From Planctomycetota bacterium (GTDB taxonomy: Bacteria > Planctomycetota > B15-G4): a stretch of 24,412 nucleotides of DNA. The translations under genes and the position numbers were made by a program. Numbering within the stretch: the stretch's first letter is position 1; each line of letters begins with the position of its first letter. Positions 1 to 7,100 of the stretch are shown here, one piece after another. The notes under the pieces are model-generated. The model had not been told where the DNA came from. It worked only from the letters and a program-made list of their open reading frames with translations, and ran no database searches. The stretch lies in contig QNBX01000058.1 in the NCBI GenBank assembly GCA_003644265.1, forward strand, positions 1-24,412, written 5' to 3'.

Positions 1-138
1 CACTGCACCGACGTGACCAAGCTCACGCCCCACGGCTGGAAACAGCACTTCGCCGAGCAGGTCGCCGCACGCCGACAGACCGCGCTCGCCGCCCTGGCCG
101 GGGTCGCACTCGATCGCGGGGAAGCCAGCCAGGGCTGA
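1..138 (+). CDS. C-terminal end of an unidentified protein (partial)
   Basis: An open frame enters from the left edge and stops with TGA at 136-138, leaving 45 residues that include TPHGWKQHFAEQVAARRQTA. The segment is predicted to be an alpha helix rich in Ala, Arg and Gln. I do not recognise the family from this tail. The codons are GC-rich at third positions, like the housekeeping half of the window and unlike the glycosyltransferase gene that faces it. It converges on that gene, and the two are separated by about 200 bp containing two hairpins. Confidence 0.55.
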   Translation, partial: HCTDVTKLTPHGWKQHFAEQVAARRQTALAALAGVALDRGEASQG

Positions 139-255
139 AGTCGGAAGCGACGGGGCCGAGCGGCCTGCGCGGGAATCGGGGCGTGGGGGTGGGGATCACA
201 GGACGGTTACGACCCAGGCGTGGGCATCGCCCAGCGATGCGAAGTAGTGGCTCTG

Positions 256-282
256 AAAACCCGGCGGGTGTTTCAGCACCCG
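256..282 (-). terminator. Possible intrinsic terminator for the glycosyltransferase gene
   Basis: Read on the minus strand, a 6-bp stem (CGGGTG/CACCCG, arms 277-282 and 265-270, 6-nt loop) is followed five bases later by TTTT (259-256). It lies just past the glycosyltransferase stop codon, and past a stronger hairpin. The T-run is short, so this is a suggestion only. Confidence 0.35.
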
Positions 283-292
283 GGAAATCGAC

Positions 293-334
293 TCTGCCCC
301 TCCCTCGGTGTCCGATCAACCGGGGAGGGGCAGA
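293..334. terminator. Strong hairpin between convergent genes
   Basis: TCTGCCCCTCCC (293-304) and GGGAGGGGCAGA (323-334) form a perfect 12-bp stem. The loop itself contains a small TCGG/CCGA stem. The structure abuts the glycosyltransferase stop codon (335-337) and lies between two converging genes, the usual place for a bidirectional terminator. Neither side has a long T-run, so it may act as an mRNA 3'-end stabiliser or a Rho-assisted terminator. Confidence 0.5.
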
Positions 335-1624
335 TCAGCAACAGCAGGCGGCCGTGCCGCACGTTGAGACATGGGCCTTTTCTCGGGCCAGGCGCTCTAG
401 CAAGGAGGCTCCCGCTTCAACGCCGCCGCCAGAACGCATGAGCGAACTGTAGTTGGAGCACGTTTCGAGCACAGCGTCGTCAGCCAAGAGCTCCTGGAGC
501 TGGTCCAGTAGTCTCGTTCCATTGAGACGATAACTCGCGTTGGCCATTCGCTTTGTTATGCGCGAGGGTATGCGCATGCACAGCTGCCTCCACGCACGAG
601 ACAGGCCTGGCAGCATCGAGACAGGTACGGCGTTTCCGACCTGGAGGCGTTGTAGTTGGAGCGAGCCGTAGTGCTGGTCTCCCTGATACCAAGGAACCGC
701 CAGCATGGGGCTTCCCGCTAGCAGACCGTGCCATATGTATGCGTTGCCCCCATGCCCGATGACGACCCGGGCTTCTCGGAAAGCCTCGTCATAAGGCATC
801 CATTCTGCGATCGTTGCGCTTGGCACATCACGGAGGATGTCCCGGTACGGCTCGGTGTGCCCTCTTCCGGTGAGCACGAGCGTAGGGATGGATCGAGAGA
901 TGATGAGCGGTCGCAGGAGGCGCAGCAATCTCAATCGGACGGGGAAGGCGAATGTGTTCCCGAATGTGATCAACAGCTTGTCGCGCGACTTGAGAGTGTC
1001 GGGGACGGGGCCGGCGCCGAGGAAGTGAGAGCACGCCGGAATGCTCTCGCCGGTCCCGTCATCGTAGAGGGCCCTGGGCAAGAATGAGATGTTCAAGAAA
1101 GGGGAGGTCGCTACGAAGCTGCGTCTCCCGGGCGCCGGAAACCCCTCGTGGCAGAGGCTCGAAGCCAACGACGCGACTTCTGGAACGGTCCCAGGAGTCG
1201 GGACGAGCTTGCGATTCAAGCCGAACCACTGATGCGTCCACTCTCTGCCATCCGTGCCCACGACAGCCCAGGGCACTCGGGCGGCATGAGCCGCAAAGCC
1301 AGCGCCAACGCAGTTGCGGTCGACGACGAGGCAGTCATCGTCTCGCGACGAGAGATAGGATCGAAACGCAGCTGTGCTCGCACCCAGGTCCTCATCGTGT
1401 TCGGCGACGCTGAGGTAGAAGCGTTCGCTCGTATCGACTTGGATCCCATGCCGGCGCATGACAGACATCACTTCCCGGTACGGAATGTCATATGGAGTGC
1501 GGGAGAAGACCCACTCGACTGCATGCCCGCGGTCCATCAATTCGCGCGCCATGCGGACGAAGCTCATTCCTCCAAAATCGCAGTGCCCGCTCCCTGCGCA
1601 AGAAACGAACCGGAATTTCGCCAC
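335..1624 (-). CDS. GT1-family (UGT/MurG-like) glycosyltransferase
   Basis: This is a predicted GT-B fold glycosyltransferase of 429 residues that would move a sugar from an NDP-sugar to a small molecule. Near the N-terminus is a GSGH turn followed by a helix containing MARELMDRGHAVEW, the acceptor-side signature. The C-terminal half has the donor-binding signature HGGNAYIWHGLLAGSPML followed by VPWYQGDQ, with the Asp-Gln pair that contacts the sugar. I chose the GTG at 1624 because GAGGAG (1636-1631) sits six bases upstream and the protein then begins VAKFRFVSCAGSG, as expected for the family; a TTG at 1669 would add 15 residues without a ribosome site. The gene is visibly less GC-rich than its surroundings, suggesting transfer. 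It ends an NRPS-remnant region, so decoration of a peptide or lipid product is a reasonable inference. The acceptor is unknown. Confidence 0.85.
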   Translation of the reverse strand: MAKFRFVSCAGSGHCDFGGMSFVRMARELMDRGHAVEWVFSRTPYDIPYREVMSVMRRHGIQVDTSERFYLSVAEHDEDLGASTAAFRSYLSSRDDDCLVVDRNCVGAGFAAHAARVPWAVVGTDGREWTHQWFGLNRKLVPTPGTVPEVASLASSLCHEGFPAPGRRSFVATSPFLNISFLPRALYDDGTGESIPACSHFLGAGPVPDTLKSRDKLLITFGNTFAFPVRLRLLRLLRPLIISRSIPTLVLTGRGHTEPYRDILRDVPSATIAEWMPYDEAFREARVVIGHGGNAYIWHGLLAGSPMLAVPWYQGDQHYGSLQLQRLQVGNAVPVSMLPGLSRAWRQLCMRIPSRITKRMANASYRLNGTRLLDQLQELLADDAVLETCSNYSSLMRSGGGVEAGASLLERLAREKAHVSTCGTAACCC

Positions 1625-1665
1625 TGCAATCTCCTCGAGCGATCGGGTGAAGCTTCCTTCTGACG

Positions 1666-1800
1666 TCAACTCGGCGAGTTGATCTCAACGTTGCGTACTT
1701 CGCCGTTGATCAGCCGGGTCGTGCGCACGGATGACTTGCCGTGCGCGACTACGCAGCGCTGCCAATTTTCAATGTAAGTATCTTCGGGTGTGCATTCTGC
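1666..1800 (-). pseudogene. C-terminal remnant of an unidentified gene
   Basis: After the stop at 1801-1803 the same minus frame stays open for 44 codons with no ATG, GTG or TTG start that would make a sensible gene. It reads PEDTYIENWQRCVVAHGK and ends INSPS, 41 bases before the glycosyltransferase start. The segment looks protein-like: mixed composition with alternating hydrophobic and charged residues. It is probably the surviving 3' end of a gene that once preceded the glycosyltransferase in the same operon. I do not recognise the family. Between it and the NRPS fragment (about 1801-2046) I see nothing identifiable. Confidence 0.4.
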
Positions 1801-2655
1801 TCAACGTAGTCGCAGGAGCGGCGGCTGAAACGGCGGGGCCCACTCCGCAAGCTCGTAAGTCGTTCCAAGACAACGAGTTGGCCTGAAAGTCCCGGAGGAG
1901 CGCCCCACTATGAAGTATGCGTAATGATACGCGAAGCGACGGTGTTCCGACAAGGCCTGGCGGGATTGCTCGAAGATGTGGCTGGGGGAGCCCTCACGGC
2001 AGAGTCCTTCGGGGTTTGATCGAGGGCCTGAAGGCCGTTCGCAATTCCCATGGTCCGGGCGTACGTCTCCCATGGCCCGGGCGTACGTCAGGGAGTGGTG
2101 CGGCACGCCGCTATGGGTCTGGAGAACGCCATTGGGCGCCCTTTCCGAACCGGACGTGTAGAGCACGTAGGTGACGTCGTCGATCGAGCCGCCCTCGAGC
2201 GACGACTCATCACCCGGCGGCTGCAGCTGCTCGAAGACCAACACAGGCTGTTCCGGGCCGGCCAGTTCATGGGCGCGTGCCTCGTTCGCGGCATCACAGA
2301 CGATCAGCGTGGCGCCCGCGTCCTCGAGCATGAAGCGTGAGCGCGGTACGGGATACGCGGGGTCGAGAGCGACGTAGGAACGCCCGGCCGAGAGGGCTCC
2401 GAACAGACTGGCGACAAAGGGAGCGCCTGGATCGAAGAGCAAGGCCACTCGCTGATCGCTCGCAGCGCCGGCCGAGGCCTGCACGGCGCAGGCAACGGCG
2501 CGCACCTCTCTCAGCAGGTCGGCGTAGGTCCAGCGGTGCTCAGGAGTGAGGATGGCCAGCTGGCCCGGCGATCCGGCCGCCTGAGCGCCCAGGCGCTGCT
2601 CAAGCCTCTGTCCGGACGGGGCCGGATCCGTCCGGGCAGTCTGTTGTGTAGCGAT
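1801..2655 (-). pseudogene. Truncated, frameshifted NRPS adenylation-domain start
   Basis: This is a broken second copy of the beginning of the large NRPS gene. From 2655 to about 2069 it matches 10275-9689 with about 90 % identity and no gaps. It covers the N-terminal linker, WTYADLLREVRA (A-domain motif 1) and the phosphate-loop motif. That loop is eroded to TSGSERAPNG, losing the lysine found in the intact copy (TSGSEGAPKG). At 2047-2090 a 22-bp tandem duplication throws the frame, and beyond about 2046 similarity to the NRPS fades. The frame runs on to a TGA at 1801 as unrelated sequence. The core motifs A4-A10 and the carrier domain are missing, so it cannot make an active enzyme. Its upstream GGAGGA and ATC start are preserved. 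It is most likely a recombination relic of a second NRPS subunit. Confidence 0.8.
2047..2090. repeat. 22-bp tandem duplication at the break point
   Basis: CCCATGGTCCGGGCGTACGT (starting 2047) is repeated at 2069 with one internal change, giving two abutting 22-nt units. The intact gene has only one unit at the corresponding place (from 9689). Since 22 is not a multiple of three, it shifts the reading frame exactly where similarity to the intact NRPS stops. Confidence 0.85.
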
Positions 2656-2670
2656 CGTCCACTCCTCCGT
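2069..2670. repeat. About 600-bp direct repeat, partner at 9689-10290
   Basis: A gap-free alignment at a constant offset of 7620 bases covers the NRPS start, its ribosome site and the first third of the adenylation domain. I counted about 56 mismatches in 570 columns for 2101-2670. Mismatches are sparser near the gene start (2-4 per 60) than toward the interior (7-11 per 60). Similarity ends just upstream of the GGAGG in both copies. Confidence 0.9.
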
Positions 2671-2749
2671 TGTCTCTAGCGCCCTGTTGGCAGTTCACCA
2701 GTCTCGATTCTATCGCAAGCGCGGGCGGGGTGTGACGCGCCGCCGCCGC

Positions 2750-4003
2750 TCAGCCTCCCGCCGCCGCCGTCTCGCCCTTGGCCAGGGCGTGCAGCTCGTC
2801 GTCCTCGAGCAGGCGCGAGGCGTCCTTGGCGGCCTCGAACAGGCGCTCGACCACGGCCTCGTCGGGCGCGTAGCCGTTGCCCTTGAGCCAGTGCACCACG
2901 TTGCTCTTGCCGCACATGGGGCCCACGCGGATGACCTGGTGCAGCCCCACCATGTCGGCCGGCACGCCGGAGTAGACGCGGTTGGCCAGCCACTCGTCGC
3001 CCTTGTTCTGGGCCTTGATGACGGCGGCGGCGTGCACGCCCGTGCCGGTCTCGAAGGCGTCGCGCCCGAACACCGGGTAGCTCACGGGGATGGGCACCTC
3101 GGTGCTGCGGCTGGTGAGCTTGACGTAGTCGCCCAGCTTGGCCAGGTCGTTGTCGATCCAGCCCACCAGGCGCAGGTTCACCAGCAGCTGGTCCATGGGC
3201 GTGTTGCCGGCGCGCTCGCCGATGCCCAGGGCCGTGCCGTGCACGCGGTGCGCGCCGGCCTGGATGGCGGCGATGGTGTTGGGCACGCCCAGGCCGCGGT
3301 CCTGGTGGCCGTGCCAGTCGATCTTCACGTCGGTGCGCCCGCTCTTTTCGATCAGCTCCACCGCCCAGCGCACCAGGTTCACGGCGCCCTGGGGGATGGA
3401 GTGGCCCACGGTGTCGCAGAAGCACAGGCGGCGCGTGGCCGGGCTCTCCAGCGCGGCGCTGTAGAGCGCGTGCAGCGTGCGCGGGTGCGCGCGGGTGGTG
3501 TCCTCGGTCACGAACATGACCTCGAGCCCCTCCTGCTCGGCGAACTTGAGCGCCTTGCGGCTGTGCGCCAGCATGGTGTCCAGCGACCAGTCCTCGGTAT
3601 AGGCGCGGATCTGGCTGGAGCCGATGAAGGTGGACACCTCGATGGGCACGCCGGTCTTCTGCTGGATCTCGGCCACCGGGCGGATGTCGGCCTCGACGGT
3701 GCGCGCGGCGCAGTTGGGAGCCACGCTGAGCTTGGCGTCGCGCATCTCCTCCACCAGCTGGGTGACCACCTTGACCACGTGCGGGCCGGCGCCGGGCAGG
3801 CCGACGTTGGCGAACTGGAGGCCCAGGTCGGACATCAGGTGCAGCAGCTTGATGCGGTCGGCCAGGGACGGGGCCGTGACGGAGGGGCACTGCAAGCCGT
3901 CGCGCAGGGTCTCGTCGTCGAACTCGATCGGGTTCGGCGGTTCGGGATAATCGGCGACCTTGTTCCAGTCGTAGATCAGGTCGTCGTGGGCGTTGTCAGC
4001 CAT
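2750..4003 (-). CDS. Isopropylmalate/homocitrate synthase-like DRE-TIM metallolyase
   Basis: The 417-residue product belongs to the HMGL-like superfamily, whose members condense acetyl-CoA with a 2-oxo acid (isopropylmalate, homocitrate or citramalate synthases) in a TIM barrel with a divalent metal. Visible motifs are DDETLRDGLQ (29-38, catalytic Arg-Asp), the metal ligands HGH (231-233), and ALGIGERAGN (258-267). It lacks the C-terminal LeuA regulatory domain of typical 510-residue leucine-pathway enzymes. The start is fixed by GGAGG seven bases before the ATG at 4003. The gene is intact and has the GC-rich codon use of the housekeeping genes, although NRPS debris lies on both sides. It could be an ordinary metabolic gene caught in the rearrangement, or it could supply a homologated precursor to the peptide pathway. 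The sequence cannot decide, nor name the 2-oxo acid. Confidence 0.85.
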   Translation of the reverse strand: MADNAHDDLIYDWNKVADYPEPPNPIEFDDETLRDGLQCPSVTAPSLADRIKLLHLMSDLGLQFANVGLPGAGPHVVKVVTQLVEEMRDAKLSVAPNCAARTVEADIRPVAEIQQKTGVPIEVSTFIGSSQIRAYTEDWSLDTMLAHSRKALKFAEQEGLEVMFVTEDTTRAHPRTLHALYSAALESPATRRLCFCDTVGHSIPQGAVNLVRWAVELIEKSGRTDVKIDWHGHQDRGLGVPNTIAAIQAGAHRVHGTALGIGERAGNTPMDQLLVNLRLVGWIDNDLAKLGDYVKLTSRSTEVPIPVSYPVFGRDAFETGTGVHAAAVIKAQNKGDEWLANRVYSGVPADMVGLHQVIRVGPMCGKSNVVHWLKGNGYAPDEAVVERLFEAAKDASRLLEDDELHALAKGETAAAGG

Positions 4004-4163
4004 GGCAGGTCCTCCGGGCGGCGCGCGTGGTAGCTCGGGAGACGGGCACCACGCGACCCTCTATTCTACGCATGCTGGGGCTGGTCACCCGCGGCCCGTC
4101 TGCATCCACCGTGACCATTCCTCCCAGCTGACGGATGTGGGACAGCAGCTGCAGGGCCTTCAT
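3996..4163 (-). pseudogene. Stub of a second NRPS subunit: TubC-like docking segment
   Basis: An ATG at 4163 lies 19 bases after the NRPS stop and is preceded by GGAG at a seven-base spacing, so it looks like the translationally coupled next gene. The first 35 or so residues, containing ALQLLSHIRQLGGMVTVDAD, follow the pattern of TubC N-terminal docking domains (helix, then LG-x-V-x-V-x-x-D-x strand pair, then a proline). These domains sit at the start of NRPS/PKS subunits and receive the upstream protein. After RVTSPSMRRIEG the pattern is lost. The frame runs through Arg-rich sequence and ends at TGA 3996-3998, overlapping the start of the metallolyase gene. No condensation domain follows. 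I read this as the head of a deleted subunit. Family assignment is by pattern only. Confidence 0.6.
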
Positions 4164-4182
4164 GGTGTGACTCCGATGACAC

Positions 4183-7100
4183 TCAAAGTTCGAAGTCCTC
4201 GCCATCGACGACGACATCCGGGTCTTTGTGATCTGTCGCTGCCCAACGCAGGACATCGACAACCTCCGCCAAGCCGGCGACGGTCGGGCTGGAGAACATC
4301 TCTTGAACCGGGAGCTCCACCTCGAGCTCCTCGCGTAGGCGACTGATCACCTGCATGGCCATCAGCGAGTGCCCGCCGCGCACGAAGAAGTCGTCGTGGA
4401 TGCCCACTCGATCGACGCCCAGTAGGCCGGCCCAGATCAAGGCGATGCGCTCTTCGGTGGGCGTCCGTGGCTCGACGTACTCGCCCTGCTCTTCGGTCTG
4501 AACGGCGTCGATGCGACCCAGGGCCGCACGATCCAGCTTTCCGTTTGCGCTCAGGGGGAGCCTGTCCAGCACGGCAAAGGTGGAGGGGACCATGTAGCTG
4601 GGCAGCGCATGCATCAGGTGCTGGCGCAGATCGCCGATCTGCAGCTCTGCGCCCGAGGGGTCCGCTCCTGATGAGTCGACCGGGACGACGTAGGCCACCA
4701 GCTTCTTGTCGCCGCTGGCCTCTCCCTGGCACAGCACCGCGGCCTCGCGCAGCGCCGGATGTCGCACCAGCGCCGTCTCGATCTCGCCGAGCTCGATCCG
4801 GAAACCGCGCAGCTTCACCTGATGATCCTTGCGCCCCAAGAACTCCAGCGTCCCGTCGGGAAGCCAGCGCGCCTGATCGCCGATGTCGTAGAGCCGGGCG
4901 CCCGGGTCATCGCGGAACGGATCCTGCACGAACTTGCGCGCCGTGAGCTCGGCGTCGTTGAGGTAGCAACGCGCCAGGCCGTCTCCGCCCGCGTAGAGCC
5001 TGCCGGGAATGCCCACCGGCGAGAGCTGCATGTCTTCATCCAGGACGTACACCTGCGTGTTGGTGACCGGTGGTCCGATGGGCACCGACCGGCCAATTCT
5101 GGTGTGGCGTGTCATCACGTGACAGCAGGTGAACGTCGTGTTCTCGGTGGGGCCGTAGCCATTGATGAGCCGGCGATCCTCGAGCGTCGCGAGGAAGCGC
5201 TGAACGTGAACGCTGGACAGCTCCTCGCCCCCGGCCAGCAGCTGTCGTACGCCGCCCAGCTGATCGGCGTGCAGGTCGGCCATCTGCTTGAAGAGCGCGG
5301 CGGTCAACCAGAGCGTTGTGACGCCGTGCTCGGCGATCGTGTCGGCGAGCTGCTGCAGCGACGGTTGCTGCTGCACGATGACCAAGCGCGAACCGTTGAG
5401 CAGGCTGCCCCACAGCTCGAACGTCGAGGCGTCGAACGAGATGGGCGCGAACTGAAGGAAGACCTCGTCCGGCCCGAGCTCGACGTAGTTGGTGTTGCTC
5501 ACCAGGCGCAGCACGCTGCGGTGTTCGACGCACACGCCCTTGGGGCGCCCGGTGGATCCCGAGGTGTAGATCACGTAGGCGAGGCTGTTGGCAGCCGCCT
5601 CCGATCGCGGTGCGCTCTCGGGCCACTGCGCGAGCTCTTCTGCCAGCGTGTCCAGCGTGACGATGGTGCCGTCGAACGCAGGCAGCTGTGCGCGCAGCTC
5701 CTCCTGCGTGAGCAAGAGCGTGGCGCCGGTGTCCTGGAGCATGAACTCCAGCCGAGACGATGGGTACGACGGGTCGAGCGGGACGTAGGCCCCGCCGGCC
5801 TTGAGGATGGCCAGGACACCCACCACCATCTCAAGCGAGCGCTCGACGCACAGTCCGACGAAGTCCTCATGGCCGACGCCCCAGGCCTGGAGCTGGTGTG
5901 CCAGCTGGTTCGCTCGGCGGTCGAGTTGCGCATACGTCCATTGCAGCTCCCCGAAGACCAACGCCACCGCATCGGGCGTGGCGCTGACCTGCTCGGCGAA
6001 GACGCCGTGGATGCTGCCGTCCCTCGGATGGTCGCGGACGGTGTCGTTCCAGGTCGCCAGCAGCTGGCGTTCCGCGTCCGTGATCAGCTTGATCTGGGAC
6101 AGCGGGCGAGCGCTGTCGCTGAGCACGATCTCGAGCAGGCGTTGGAAGCGCTCGGCCAAGCTGCGGATCGTCGCGGCGTCGAACAGCTCGGTGGCGTAGG
6201 TCAGCGACAGGTCGATGTGCTCGTCTGATTCGAGCGCGCGCACTTCGAGGTCAAAGCGAACGGTCCCCGCGTCGATGGGCAGTCGATCGACGTGCAAGCC
6301 TGGAACTTGTTGGCCCCGCTCCTGCTGCTGGCGGTGGCTGAAGCTCACTTGAAACAAGGGGTTGCGGCTCTGGTCCCGGTCCACGACCAACGCCTCGATC
6401 AGGCGTTCGAACGGGAGCTCACTGTGTTCATAGGCCTCGAGCGCGACCTTGCGAACACGGCCGAGCAGAGCCGCGAAGGAGGGGTCCTGCGACAGGTCCG
6501 TGCGCAGCACCAGCATGTCGACGAAGAAACCGATCAGCGGCTGGGTCTCGCTGCGGCGGCGCGCTGCGATGGGTGAGCCGACCACGAGATCAGTCTGGCC
6601 GCTGTAGCGCTGCAGCAGGGCCTTGAAGGCAGCCAGCAAGACCATGAACACGGTCGCTCCGTGTTCCCGGCCACAGGTCCTCACGGCGTCGGTCAGGGCG
6701 GCAGGCAGGCGAATCGACTCGACGGCACCCTGAAAGCTGGGCCGCAAGGGGCGCGCGCGGTCGACGGGGAGTTCGAGCGTGGCGACGTCTCGCAACTGCT
6801 CTTGCCAATAGGGGAGCAGCCGCGCCAGGTCCGCTTCCTGCCCAGGGCTCCGCTGCCAGCAGGCGAAGTCGCCGTACTGGATCGGCAGGCGCGGGAGCGG
6901 GCTCTGTCGCTGCGCAACGAACGCTCGGTACAGCACGACCAGCTCGTCCCACAGCAGCTCGAGCGAGACGCCGTCGGCCACGATGTGGTGCACGTCGTAG
7001 ACGAGCACGTGATCCTCGTCGGAGATCCGCACGATGCGCGCGCGCACCAGTGGTCCGCGAGTCAGGTCGAACGCTGTGCCCGACTCCTCGCGCACGACGC

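Noticed and set aside
2687..4033. 448-codon open frame on the plus strand opposite the metallolyase gene
   Set aside because: It mirrors a clear enzyme gene with catalytic motifs. Its product is His/Val/Leu/Gly-rich nonsense produced by GC-rich codons read antisense.
4759..6228. 489-codon plus frame opposite the NRPS
   Set aside because: It is antisense to condensation and adenylation domains with intact core motifs, and has no recognisable protein features of its own.
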